Origin: Geminocystis sp. NIES-3709
GTDB taxonomy: Bacteria; Cyanobacteriota; Cyanobacteriia; Cyanobacteriales; Cyanobacteriaceae
Length of the DNA stretch: 64,000 nt
Reading direction: 5' to 3'
Assembly (NCBI RefSeq): GCF_001548115.1
Contig: NZ_AP014821.1
Location: 3,599,262-3,663,261 of the forward strand
Part shown: piece after piece, positions 19,512 to 27,838 of the stretch
Layout of the letters: the number at the start of each line of letters is the position of its first letter
Numbering within the stretch: the first letter of the stretch is position 1
Notes under the pieces: model-generated
Database searches by the model: none
Seen by the model: only the letters and a program-made list of their open reading frames with translations
What the model was told of the DNA's origin: nothing
Made by a program: the position numbers and the translations under genes

Positions 19512-19955
19512 ATGGTTGATAATATAAACTATGGAAATTCTTTAGGTTTTGATGGGAGTAGAGAGATGGAATATGTGTACTTTTTGCCAAATGCTAGTTT
19601 AACTTTAAGAGTAATTGATTATGTAGAAACAATGGTTTTTCTTAAGAATGCTTCTCTAACAATTATTCATCAACTTAATGGGTGGGTTGTTAGAATTAAA
19701 ACTCCTTATGTTTTATCTAAAAGTGAAGATGTTAATATTAAGGCTTTTTTGTCAGAATTGGGTATGAGTTTTAATTTAGGTGTCCGTTTAGAGATGGTTT
19801 TTTGGAGTTTGGATATAGGTGATTCCCCTATCGAGGTAATGCGTAATTATAGAGTTGCGATCATATCTCATGGAAGACCAAACTGTTCTATTATTGAAAG
19901 TTTTCGCCAAGAATTTATCAAAGGTTTAGGGTACAGACCAGAAACTTTAGCTTAA
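19512..19955 (+). CDS. Hypothetical protein, 147 aa
   Basis: Not recognised. Soluble, with alternating hydrophobic residues (LTLRVIDYVETMVFLKNASLT; WVVRIKTPY) suggesting a small alpha/beta fold. No cysteine cluster, membrane span or known motif. Ends 51 bases before dnaG on the same strand and could be co-transcribed with it. The preceding terminator-like hairpin hints at leader control. Confidence 0.55.
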   Translation: MVDNINYGNSLGFDGSREMEYVYFLPNASLTLRVIDYVETMVFLKNASLTIIHQLNGWVVRIKTPYVLSKSEDVNIKAFLSELGMSFNLGVRLEMVFWSLDIGDSPIEVMRNYRVAIISHGRPNCSIIESFRQEFIKGLGYRPETLA

Positions 19956-20006
19956 GAAAATGATAAGATCCAATGTGAAGTTGTTAATTTTGGTCATGTC
20001 ATTGTA

Positions 20007-21917
20007 GTGGAAAATATTAGTCTGCATCCTGATACGATCGCGGAAGTAAAGGATAGAGTTAATTTAGTTGAGGTAGTATCAGATTATGTAGTGATGCAAA
20101 AAAAAGGACGAGATTTTGTCGGTTTATGTCCTTTTCATGACGAAAAAACCCCTAGTTTCACCGTAAATCAGAGTAAACAATTATATTATTGTTTTGGCTG
20201 TGGTGCTGGGGGTGGTGCGATTAAATTTTTGATGGAAATAGGAAAACAGTCTTTTCGAGAGGTAATTTTTAATTTAGCCCAAAGGTATCAAATTCCTGTT
20301 AAAACATTAGCCCTTCAAGATCAACAAGAAATTCAACAACAAATATCTTTAAGAGATCAACTTTATGAAATTTTAGCCGTCGCTAATAATTTTTATCAAC
20401 ATAGTTTACAACAAAAAGAAGGAGAAAAAGCCTTAAATTATCTCCTGCTCGATCGACATTTATCTTTAGAAAATATCCAAAAATTCCAGCTTGGTTATGC
20501 ACCTAATGGTTGGCAAACATTATATAATTATTTAGTCGAAATTAAGCATTATCCTGTGATATTAGTAGAACAAGCAGGATTGATTAAAAAAAAGTCAAAA
20601 GGAGAGGGTTATATTGATTATTTTCGCGATCGATTAATGATTCCGATACAAGATTCTCAAGGAAGAATTATTGCTTTTGGTGCGAGAAGTTTAGACGGTA
20701 GTGAGCCTAAATATTTGAACTCTCCTGAAACTAATTTATTCTCTAAAAGTAAGACTTTATTTGCTCTTAATTTTGCTCAAAAAAATATTATCAAACAAGA
20801 TCAAGTAATCGTTGTTGAGGGTTATTTTGATGCGATCGCTCTTCATATTTATGGTGTAGAAAATGTAGTTGCAGTATTAGGAACAGCTTTAACAGAACAA
20901 CACATAAAACAACTGTCTCGTTATACAGAGTCAAAAGAAATTATCCTTAATTTTGATGCTGATAAAGCAGGTTTAAAAGCCACAGAACGAGCTATAAAAG
21001 AAGTCGAAAATTTAGTTTATAGTGGTCAATTAAAGTTAAAAATATTAACTATTCCCAACGGAAAAGATGCTGATGAATTTATACGATCAAATGTAGAATC
21101 TTGTGAAAAATATCAAGAATTAATCAAACAAGCTCCTTTATGGTTAGATTGGCAAATTCAACAATTATTAAATACGAAAGATTTACATAATAGTGGAGAT
21201 TATGAATTAGCTTTTCAAAGTATTGTCAAATTAATTAATAAAATTAGTAATAATGCTACTAAAGATTATTATTTAACCTATTGTGCAGAAATATTAACAA
21301 ACAAAAAAAGTCAATATGCGAACTTTAATAGTGAAGATTTAAAAAAAGTATATCAAAGTTTAAGATTAGCCACCAAATATAAAAATCAAGAACATAAAAA
21401 ATCTTTCTCAAAACTTGGTAAATCTTCCCAAAATAATCAAGTAGAACAAGCAGAATTTTTATTACTTCTAATTTATCTTCATTGTCCAGATTATCGAGAA
21501 ATAATTATGGATGAGTTAGATAATAAAGATTTAGTATTTACTTTAAAATCTTATCGTTTTTTATGGCAACAAATTCATCAAATTTTTTCTAATATAAACG
21601 ACAATAACGATCCTAATTCTTTATTGGTAACGGTACAAGAAAATATGATAAATTATCCTGATTTTTCTAAACAACTAACTCATCTATTTAACCTTAGTGA
21701 AAATTATCAACAAGTTTTATTCCAACCAGAACATATTATTCGAGGCTCGATCGCTTGTTTAGAAACGGTAAAACTAGATAAATATAAACAGTATTGTCAA
21801 CAACAATTATCTAAATTAAATCAAGAAACAGACTTGACAAAAATGACTTTTTACTATCAAGAAATAATTAGCACTGAAAATCAACTTAAACAACTTAAAT
21901 CCCTTAGATTTGAATAA
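20007..21917 (+). CDS. dnaG: DNA primase
   Basis: Makes RNA primers for chromosomal replication. Zinc-binding CPFHDEKTPSF with downstream CFGCG (residues about 41-67), the RNA-polymerase core with DRLMIPIQD and YLNSPET, and a TOPRIM segment VVVEGYFDAIAL near 268 with NFDADKAG. C-terminal helicase-binding region follows. 636 residues is normal. The start is GTG at 20007, placing the conserved LHPDTIAEVKDRV near the N-terminus as expected. Confidence 0.95.
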   Translation: MENISLHPDTIAEVKDRVNLVEVVSDYVVMQKKGRDFVGLCPFHDEKTPSFTVNQSKQLYYCFGCGAGGGAIKFLMEIGKQSFREVIFNLAQRYQIPVKTLALQDQQEIQQQISLRDQLYEILAVANNFYQHSLQQKEGEKALNYLLLDRHLSLENIQKFQLGYAPNGWQTLYNYLVEIKHYPVILVEQAGLIKKKSKGEGYIDYFRDRLMIPIQDSQGRIIAFGARSLDGSEPKYLNSPETNLFSKSKTLFALNFAQKNIIKQDQVIVVEGYFDAIALHIYGVENVVAVLGTALTEQHIKQLSRYTESKEIILNFDADKAGLKATERAIKEVENLVYSGQLKLKILTIPNGKDADEFIRSNVESCEKYQELIKQAPLWLDWQIQQLLNTKDLHNSGDYELAFQSIVKLINKISNNATKDYYLTYCAEILTNKKSQYANFNSEDLKKVYQSLRLATKYKNQEHKKSFSKLGKSSQNNQVEQAEFLLLLIYLHCPDYREIIMDELDNKDLVFTLKSYRFLWQQIHQIFSNINDNNDPNSLLVTVQENMINYPDFSKQLTHLFNLSENYQQVLFQPEHIIRGSIACLETVKLDKYKQYCQQQLSKLNQETDLTKMTFYYQEIISTENQLKQLKSLRFE

Positions 21918-22201
21918 ACTAAATAAAAAAATTATTAGATTGATTATAAATATTTTTATCACTATAATATTCTTATATGATTTGTAAAAAAATAAAAATT
22001 TAATTCTTCTCTCTTGAAAATAGTTAGGATGATAAAAATTCTGATAAATAATTTAGGATTGCAATATATTTTTAACCTGAGTTTGATGTAAAAAAATCTT
22101 GAAAAATAAAGCTTTAATAGTAGTAACTAAACAAATTTTCTTCCTAACAAATCATTAAATTTAGTAAATACTTATCGAAAATCAATTTAAATAATGTGTA
22201 A

Positions 22202-23716
22202 CAATACCTTCGCCAAAAAAAGACCATAAAAAGTTGTCCGTGTCAAATTTTTTTGTCACAGAAATTAATTTTTTTATTTTTTTTGGTAACAAGAGAGAGT
22301 GTTACCCAAAAGAAATAGGATGGATTGCCCCAATGTTTCCCAGTCGATTCACAATGCGAGACATTAAAATTGGTTCTGGTTTTTGGGGAAGCAATTTTAT
22401 CAACTCATCAACGTATCTAAAGCCACGGTAAAAGGCTTTGAGATCTAAAAGACTAAAATCATTCACACAATCACGACGAAAACGTTGCAATATTTTTTGG
22501 GAAAAATTAACCATGAAAAAAGCCAAATTCACCATATTTGTAACGGCAATTTGAGACACATTCATAAAATCTTCCAAACCCCAAAATTGTTTTGCATCCC
22601 GAAAATTGAACTCAATTTGAAATCTTAATGAATAAAGTTCTACCAGTTTTTTGGCGTTGAGAGTGAGGTCTGTAGAGAATAAAATTACATGACCTTGTTC
22701 ACGGGTTTTCTGATGAGTTTTCAAAATAATGACCACATTAATAGGCACAGAAAACTCTTTATGTAGTACCCGTAATTGATAACATTGTAAATTCCAATCT
22801 CCTTGCATACTACGAAACTGTAGAAACGTGTCCGACAGTTTACGGGGACTGATTTTTAGACCATACTTACATTTAGTATTTCCCCCTTGGGAAGGTAAAT
22901 ACAAAGCACTATCATGACGTAACTTACTGACTAAATGTAGTCCCATCTGCAATGCCATTTGTGCCGCATTATGATGCCCAAACTTGCCATCAAGGAGTAA
23001 ATATTTCAGAGCAATAGTATCACCAATCATAGATAGTAATGCGGATAACATACCTTTAATACGAAATAGCTCACTTGAAAGTGTATATTGACTTTTATCT
23101 TTGTTTTTTGAGCCTTTTGGGCGACCTCGTTTTCTTTTCCCCACCATTGGAGGTAAAGTTGAATTAACATTACTTTCAACGGACGGTTTAATTATTTGTT
23201 CTATTCGTAAGGGATAAGATTCCCTTTTTTCTAGTCCCACTAAAGATAAAACAAAAAATGACAATCCTTTGACAGGAGCGTTTGTTAAGCTCGAAAAGAA
23301 CCAATCAACACCGTATGTATGTTTTCCTGATTTAGTTGTCACGACTTCATCTCCTGCGATAGCATAACTTTCGTCACGGTTAAAACAATGGCTATGAAAA
23401 AATACCCACATTAGGGTTGGCCAATTCTTTGGACTATGACAAAACCGTTGAATCGTTCGGTAACTTCCTCCCTTTCCCGTCCATCTTGAGATACCTAACA
23501 TGGTAACTCTACCCGTCATAGCGAACATTCCCTGAATTATGCAACCTAGTTGCTTCAAACTTGTGTTGTCTATGTGCAGTGTGAGACAAGTTAATAATGC
23601 TAAAATATTTATCACGATGCTGTTGTAGAAATTGATCTTTGATTTTACCTAGTTTCTTACAAAAGCTCTGTTGACATCAAGTTTTATTTTCCTCTTTCAT
23701 TTTGGCGAAGGTATTG
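22202..23716 (-). mobile_element. Complete IS4-superfamily insertion sequence with target duplication
   Basis: 1515 bp bounded by perfect 17-bp inverted repeats CAATACCTTCGCCAAAA (22202-22218 and 23700-23716). The flanks carry a direct duplication GTGTAA (22196-22201 and 23717-23722). Intact ends plus target duplication mean a single clean transposition, probably recent. From memory the terminal C and 5-6-bp duplication suit the IS1634 branch, but that assignment is tentative. It sits between dnaG and a small Cys-rich gene without breaking either. Confidence 0.9.
22302..23615 (-). CDS. DDE transposase, IS4 superfamily
   Basis: 437 residues with a catalytic first aspartate in AIAGDEVVTTKSGKHTYG, a second in LLLDGKFGHHNAAQ, and the YREK signature YSLRFQIEFNFRDAK (Y-2-R-3-E-6-K) typical of IS4-type transposases. 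A basic RGRPKGSKNK segment near residue 160 probably contacts DNA. Start given as GTG at 23615; there is no in-frame ATG before the upstream stop. Apparently intact and possibly active. Confidence 0.88.
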   Translation of the reverse strand: MINILALLTCLTLHIDNTSLKQLGCIIQGMFAMTGRVTMLGISRWTGKGGSYRTIQRFCHSPKNWPTLMWVFFHSHCFNRDESYAIAGDEVVTTKSGKHTYGVDWFFSSLTNAPVKGLSFFVLSLVGLEKRESYPLRIEQIIKPSVESNVNSTLPPMVGKRKRGRPKGSKNKDKSQYTLSSELFRIKGMLSALLSMIGDTIALKYLLLDGKFGHHNAAQMALQMGLHLVSKLRHDSALYLPSQGGNTKCKYGLKISPRKLSDTFLQFRSMQGDWNLQCYQLRVLHKEFSVPINVVIILKTHQKTREQGHVILFSTDLTLNAKKLVELYSLRFQIEFNFRDAKQFWGLEDFMNVSQIAVTNMVNLAFFMVNFSQKILQRFRRDCVNDFSLLDLKAFYRGFRYVDELIKLLPQKPEPILMSRIVNRLGNIGAIHPISFG

Positions 23717-23852
23717 GTGTAAGTCAATTCTTATAACTGTCTCCTATTTCCTCCCTTCACCGACATTCTCTATCGAACTCAGGTATTTTTAAGATTAATG
23801 AAATCAAGTTAAAATATATATTAAGAATTTAATCTTTATTTGGGAGGGAATT

Positions 23853-24050
23853 ATGTTAGTAATTCTCCAAAAAGAACAAGTATTATCAACTAAAGGTGTC
23901 TGTAGTAATTGCTTATGGGCAAATCAAAATGGTCATCCCCGTTGGCACAAAGGTAAATTAGATTGTATTGACTGTTTAATTACAGATGAATCCAATCAAC
24001 AAAAATTATATCAGTGTCGCATGGGCTTTCGTCTTGTTAATATCGAATAG
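23853..24050 (+). CDS. Small cysteine-rich protein, 65 aa
   Basis: Preceded by a good ribosome-binding site (GGGAGG, seven bases before ATG). Contains CxxC at residues 17-20, a second CxxC near 39-42 and one further cysteine, the pattern of a small zinc ribbon or Fe-S binding fold. Also contains WANQNGHPRWHKG. Not recognised as a named protein. It is 28 bases upstream of a Tic20-like gene on the same strand and may be co-transcribed. Confidence 0.65.
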   Translation: MLVILQKEQVLSTKGVCSNCLWANQNGHPRWHKGKLDCIDCLITDESNQQKLYQCRMGFRLVNIE

Positions 24051-24078
24051 TTAAAACTTTTATTAGTAAATAAATTTT

Positions 24079-24555
24079 ATGAATTGGCGTAATACCAGTG
24101 ATTGGAAAGACAAACTTTTTGGGGCTTTAGTTTATCTATTTCCCCTTTCTTCTGCCTTAACATTTGGCGTTTTTCTGTTTAGACAATTTCCTTTTTTCCA
24201 AATATTAGCTATTCCCCTTACTCCTTTAATCATTATCAATCAAATTCCTTTCGCCGGTTTGATCTTATTTTTTGCACTATATGCTGGTGTTGTCAGAAAT
24301 TCCAACATTAGTCACTTTATCCGTTTTAATACTATGCAGGCGATACTTATCGATATATTGTTGATTTTAGTTAGTTTAGTGGTGAATATTGTTTTGAAAG
24401 GGATTGGAATAGAGTTATTAACTGAAACTATTTACAACACTGTGTTTTTCGCAACTTTAATTGCCTGTATTTATGGGATAGTACAATCAGTAAGAGGTAA
24501 ATATCCAGAAATTCCTCTTATATCTGAGGCTGCTTCTGGGCAAGTTCCTTGGTAA
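24079..24555 (+). CDS. Tic20-like membrane protein (Ycf60 family)
   Basis: 158 residues with four predicted spans. It carries the family pattern: an N-terminal LFGALVYLFPLSSALTFG, then IRFNTMQAILIDILL and a C-terminal IYGIVQSVRGKYPEIPLISEAA. The plastid homologue Tic20 is part of the inner-envelope protein import channel; the cyanobacterial role is not established. Follows the small Cys-rich gene closely. Confidence 0.75.
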   Translation: MNWRNTSDWKDKLFGALVYLFPLSSALTFGVFLFRQFPFFQILAIPLTPLIIINQIPFAGLILFFALYAGVVRNSNISHFIRFNTMQAILIDILLILVSLVVNIVLKGIGIELLTETIYNTVFFATLIACIYGIVQSVRGKYPEIPLISEAASGQVPW

Positions 24556-24674
24556 CAAATAATGGATAATTGAGAATTGATTTTATCATTTTGTGTAAAT
24601 ATTTTTTCTTGTACACTTGTTTGCCTGTTCTCCGTCTCAATTTCTCGCCTTGTCATAGAATAATCAACAGTATA

Positions 24675-25463
24675 TTAGGGGGTAGCATCGATTTGATTAG
24701 TTAATTTGCCAATACTTTCAATCTCAATGGTAACGGTATCCCCAACTTTTAGAGGAGCAATACCTTCAGGAGTGCCGGTTAAAATAACATCCCCAGGTAA
24801 TAAAGTCATAATTTGAGAGATGTAAGCCACTAATTCTTCTGGGCAAAACACCATACTCAATAATAAAGTTGATTGTTTTGGATTCTCTTCATCCTCATTT
24901 ACAAATGTCTGTAATTTAGCACCTGAGGTTAATTCTTTAACAATCCAAGGGCCTAAAGGACAGAATGTATCAAATCCTTTTGCTCTTGTCCATTGTCCGT
25001 CTTTTTTCTGCAAATCTCTCGCTGTTACATCGTTTGCGATCGTGTAACCCCAAATTTTATTTTTTGCTTCTTCCACAGTACAATTTTTAGTACGCTCACC
25101 GATAATTAAAGCCAACTCCCCTTCAAAATCGACTCTTTGGGACTGTTTTGGATAAATGATTTTTTGCTCATGAGCAATTATTGCCGAAGGAGGCTTAAGA
25201 AAAATTAATGGCTCTTGGGGTACTTCTCCTCCCATTTCTTGAGCATGAGCCGCATAATTTTTTCCCACCGCCACAATTTTAGAAGGGGCACAAGGTGCTA
25301 ATAATTGATACTCCGATTGTTCTAATACTTGATCTGTTGCTTTTCCATTAAGCCAAGGAGGAGCATCTAAGACTTCCACCGTTCTATTTAATTGCAATTT
25401 ACCATAATAAATTTGACCTGTGGTAGTTTTTACCCTCACATAACGTTGTGCCATAATAACCAA
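24675..25463 (-). CDS. Fumarylacetoacetate hydrolase (FAH) family protein
   Basis: C-terminal FAH fold of the acylpyruvase/2-hydroxy-diene hydrolase group. Visible: VGKNYAAHAQEMG, VDFEGELALIIG (metal-ligand E-x-E), ANDVTARDLQKKDGQW, and LLPGDVILTGTPEGI. These enzymes hydrolyse or decarboxylate 1,3-diketo acids with Mg2+ or Mn2+. 262 residues. Could be an acylpyruvase or oxaloacetate decarboxylase; sequence alone does not decide. MVIMAQRYV leaves a second start, ATG at codon 4. Confidence 0.85.
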   Translation of the reverse strand: MVIMAQRYVRVKTTTGQIYYGKLQLNRTVEVLDAPPWLNGKATDQVLEQSEYQLLAPCAPSKIVAVGKNYAAHAQEMGGEVPQEPLIFLKPPSAIIAHEQKIIYPKQSQRVDFEGELALIIGERTKNCTVEEAKNKIWGYTIANDVTARDLQKKDGQWTRAKGFDTFCPLGPWIVKELTSGAKLQTFVNEDEENPKQSTLLLSMVFCPEELVAYISQIMTLLPGDVILTGTPEGIAPLKVGDTVTIEIESIGKLTNQIDATP

Positions 25464-25588
25464 TTTTTATTTTAAAAACTTTAAATAATTTTGCAATAAT
25501 TTCTTTTTCTGTTATAAATATATAAGCACTATTATCAAAAAGTATCAATCAGTTTCACTGAAAGATAGTGTAGAGCAAAAAAAACCTT

Positions 25589-25611
25589 GCTTCTCAGGTT
25601 AATGGGGAAGC
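25589..25611 (+). promoter_or_regulatory. Leader hairpin upstream of rpsF
   Basis: GCTTCTC (25589-25595) pairs with GGGAAGC (25605-25611) with one wobble and a nine-base loop, 29 bases before the rpsF start and just ahead of the AAAGGAGAA ribosome-binding site. In many bacteria rpsF leaders form a structure bound by the S6:S18 pair for feedback control; whether this hairpin does so is inference. Confidence 0.4.
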
Positions 25612-25640
25612 CATTTTAGTCCAAAAGGAGAAAAGTACAG

Positions 25641-26093
25641 ATGATCAACACTTACGAAATGATGTTTATTTTGCGTCCTGATTTAAGTCACGACCAAGTA
25701 AACAAACAGTTACATAAATATCGTGATTTACTCAAACAAAATGGAGCAGAAAAAGTATCTATGGATGTTTGGGGTAAACGCCGTTTAGCATATCAAATTA
25801 AAAAATTTAATGATGGTATATACATTTTAACTCACTATACCGGTGACGGCTCTCAAGTCGCTCTCATTGAAAGAGATATGCGTTTAAGTGAAGAAGTAAT
25901 TCGTTATCTTACGATCAAACTTAACAAGGGTTTTGAATTTGAAGAAAAAGATATTCCCGAATTACAATCAACTCCTGTCATTACTCCTGTAGAACAACCT
26001 CAGGTTTCTACTCCAGAGATAGAAGAATCTGTGGCAGAAATTTCTACGGATAAAGTAACCGATGTAGAAGAAATGGTGGCTGTTGAAGTCTAA
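25641..26093 (+). CDS. rpsF: 30S ribosomal protein S6
   Basis: Binds 16S rRNA together with S18 in the platform of the small subunit. N-terminal NTYEMMFILRPDLSHDQV and WGKRRLAYQIKKFNDGIYIL are diagnostic. The S6 domain ends near residue 105; the remaining ~45 residues are an acidic, Pro/Val/Glu-rich tail typical of cyanobacterial S6. Good ribosome-binding site AAAGGAG. Followed by a DUF1818 gene likely in the same transcript. Confidence 0.94.
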   Translation: MINTYEMMFILRPDLSHDQVNKQLHKYRDLLKQNGAEKVSMDVWGKRRLAYQIKKFNDGIYILTHYTGDGSQVALIERDMRLSEEVIRYLTIKLNKGFEFEEKDIPELQSTPVITPVEQPQVSTPEIEESVAEISTDKVTDVEEMVAVEV

Positions 26094-26101
26094 TTTTTGA
26101 A

Positions 26102-26144
26102 GGGCGAGGTTTTCTCGCTCTAACCGAAGTATCAATTCGGAGGA
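26102..26144 (+). promoter_or_regulatory. Twin hairpins and SD before a TTG start
   Basis: Directly after rpsF come two hairpins: GGGCGAG/CTCGCTC (26102-26120, loop GTTTT) and CCGAA/TTCGG (26124-26140). The 3' arm of the second overlaps the first two bases of the Shine-Dalgarno GGAGGA (26139-26144), which is eight bases before the TTG start. Folding could tune expression of the downstream gene relative to rpsF. Confidence 0.4.
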
Positions 26145-26152
26145 TTCATTGT

Positions 26153-26509
26153 TTGATTAAAAAAGGTAAAGGATGGCGTATTGGTTGGAGAAAAGATGTT
26201 CCAATCTATAAGGGTTTGATTGGTGCGGAAGATTGGGCGATCGAACTTACTAGCCAAGAAATGCAAGATTTTCGCAGTCTTCTTTTACAAATTCATCAAT
26301 CAATGCTTGATATAAGTAATCATCTCATGGAAGAAGAAACGATCGTCTGTGAGGTAGAAAGTGAATTAATGTGGTTAGGTGCACAAGGATATTCTCATCT
26401 TTATTCTGTGCGTATTATTATTTTTCAAAGTCGCAAGTGTGAAGGTACTTGGTCTGAAAATATAATTCAAGATTTGATCCAAGCTACCCAATCTTTAGAA
26501 GTTTTTTGA
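26153..26509 (+). CDS. DUF1818 family protein
   Basis: 118-residue cyanobacterial protein of unknown function, recognised by GKGWRIGWRKD at the N-terminus, WAIELTSQE and WSENIIQDLIQATQSLE at the C-terminus. It starts with TTG, chosen because a strong GGAGGA sits eight bases upstream and there is no in-frame ATG before the conserved region. Lies 59 bases after rpsF. Soluble, no membrane span. Confidence 0.8.
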   Translation: MIKKGKGWRIGWRKDVPIYKGLIGAEDWAIELTSQEMQDFRSLLLQIHQSMLDISNHLMEEETIVCEVESELMWLGAQGYSHLYSVRIIIFQSRKCEGTWSENIIQDLIQATQSLEVF

Positions 26510-26510
26510 C

Positions 26511-26539
26511 TTGACAAAAGTTAATATTTGAGTTATGAT
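26511..26539 (+). promoter_or_regulatory. Promoter of tRNA-Pro
   Basis: Consensus TTGACA (26511-26516), 17-base spacer, TATGAT (26534-26539), then tRNA 20 bases on. It begins one base after the stop of the DUF1818 gene. An alternative TATAAT at 26541-26546 lacks a matching -35 box. Confidence 0.65.
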
Positions 26540-26559
26540 ATATAATCGTGAATAATAAA

Positions 26560-26633
26560 CGGGGCGTAGCGCAGCTTGGTAGCGCACCACTTTGGGGTAG
26601 TGGGGGTCGTGGGTTCAAATCCCGCCGCTCCGA
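26560..26633 (+). tRNA. trnP-GGG: tRNA-Pro (GGG)
   Basis: Acceptor CGGGGCG pairs with CGCTCCG, D arm GCGC/GCGC, anticodon stem CCACT/AGTGG with loop TTGGGGT giving anticodon GGG, T arm GTGGG-TTCAAAT-CCCGC (one mismatch pair tolerated by G-C/G-C neighbours), discriminator A. The loop is clearly GGG, not the TGG isoacceptor. Confidence 0.93.
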
Positions 26634-26698
26634 TTTTTTCTGATGGTTGTTTTTGAAGAGTTTTATAGAATCTTATCCCTAGAAACAAACAATATTTA

Positions 26699-27571
26699 CT
26701 AAAATCTTTTAGAGAAATTACCTGTATCTATTTTTATACCTGAAGGAGAAGGAAATACTAATTTTTAATATTTTGTCTGTGTATCTCTTATTAAAGTTGA
26801 TAAATTTTTTACTATCAATGTCTATTATGTCATCCCAAGTAAGAGGGGTTACTTCAGAAGGTCTAGCCTAGCACCCGTGAGAAATCTGAACTCGATAAAA
26901 GCACCGTAAATATAGTTATCAAAAAACTTGTAAGAGGAATCAATAATACACCTGATTTCCTCTTTGCTGTAGATTTTAATTTCTTTTTGTTTGTTAGTTT
27001 TTAGTAAATTGATTAAGTCAGAAATATTTGTTTTATTTTTAATCTTGCCTAATTTGAAACTTAAGTTGATGGCACTTCTAAGAATAGCTAAGTGGGATGC
27101 AAGGAATTTGTTACTATACCCCTTCTTATTAGAGTCTAAATGGGGGATACCTGACTTCAAATAAAAAACAAATTGACTAATGTTAGTGAGTAACTAGTAC
27201 TCCGAAGGCGATCGAGAGAGCCAACTTCTTAGTATCCTTAAACTCTCGACAGTAGAAGAATCAATGTTTTTATGGAAGGCACTGTAAAATTCCAAAGTTT
27301 CTTCGATCGTGGTAAAATAATTATTCTGAGGAGGTTTTTCTTTCTTTTTCTCTAACCCATACTTACTAGGTTCAAAATTATTAAAAATAATATCTTGGCT
27401 TATCTGGTGGCATTTCTTTTCTGCAATTCTTAAATTTTTCTCAGTGGTAGTTATACCCAGACACGAGTTGTAAGTTTTATTTTTATGGTTAAATCAAAGC
27501 ATTATGTGTCCGTTGTTGTCATAAATAGTCACGGGGGTGTCTGTGGGGCGATATAACTTTTTTTGGCTCAT
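26699..27571 (-). pseudogene. Decayed tyrosine recombinase (integrase remnant)
   Basis: Reads from ATG at 27571 leftward: start MSQKKLYRPTDTPVTIYDNN matches the start of the intact integrase nearby (TYRPDNINVAIRNNN). It has an in-frame TGA after codon 25, a TAG near 27196, a frameshift just before RPSEVTPLTWDDIID (box I arginine), a deletion of about 40 codons, then PSGIKIDTGNFSK and a stop. The catalytic Y and C-terminal RH box are gone. A 103-codon open stretch (26849-27160) is only part of this corpse. It marks an older element beside tRNA-Pro. Confidence 0.85.
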
Positions 27572-27595
27572 TTTTTAAAGCAAATTCCGAGGTTG

Positions 27596-27616
27596 TTTGT
27601 GCAAGATTTGTGCAAG
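27596..27616 (+). repeat. Paired TTTGTGCAAG repeats near the integrase remnant
   Basis: Two exact copies (27596-27605, 27607-27616) spaced 11 bp, one helical turn, lying between the remnant integrase start and the 45-bp att core. Placement mirrors the AGGGTAAA pair on the other side of the core, so these may be arm-type integrase sites of the older element. Confidence 0.45.
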
Positions 27617-27676
27617 GTTATGATAAAAATTATAACAAATTTAGTTGAGGTTTCAAGCCAAAACCTAATAAATTAA

Positions 27677-27721
27677 AAGCCATCTATCGGACTCGAACCG
27701 ATGACCTACTGATTACAAATC
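27677..27721 (-). other. attL: partial tRNA-Thr copy
   Basis: 45 bases identical to the 3' part of tRNA-Thr; identity stops at C27721, after which the element's own DNA begins. Lacks the 5' half, so not a functional tRNA. Confidence 0.9.
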
Positions 27722-27761
27722 CTTAATTTAGTCCATTAATCAAGGCTTTTAACGTTTTCAG

Positions 27762-27803
27762 AATAATCATTGATTATTTTAATTAGGGTAAATTTAGGGT
27801 AAA
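27762..27803 (+). promoter_or_regulatory. Palindrome and AGGGTAAA pair at the left end of the element
   Basis: The perfect palindrome AATAATCATTGATTATT (27762-27778) is followed by two AGGGTAAA repeats (27785-27792, 27796-27803) 11 bp apart. The same module occurs at the right end. Between att core and integrase start, this is where arm-type recombinase sites and an excisionase/repressor operator would be expected. Confidence 0.55.
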
Positions 27804-27838
27804 TCATAACATAATTGTTTACTCATTATTTATGATTT

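Noticed and set aside
26849-27160. A 103-codon ORF as a stand-alone small gene
   Set aside because: It is the middle of a decayed integrase; matching sequence continues on both sides across stops, a frameshift and a deletion.
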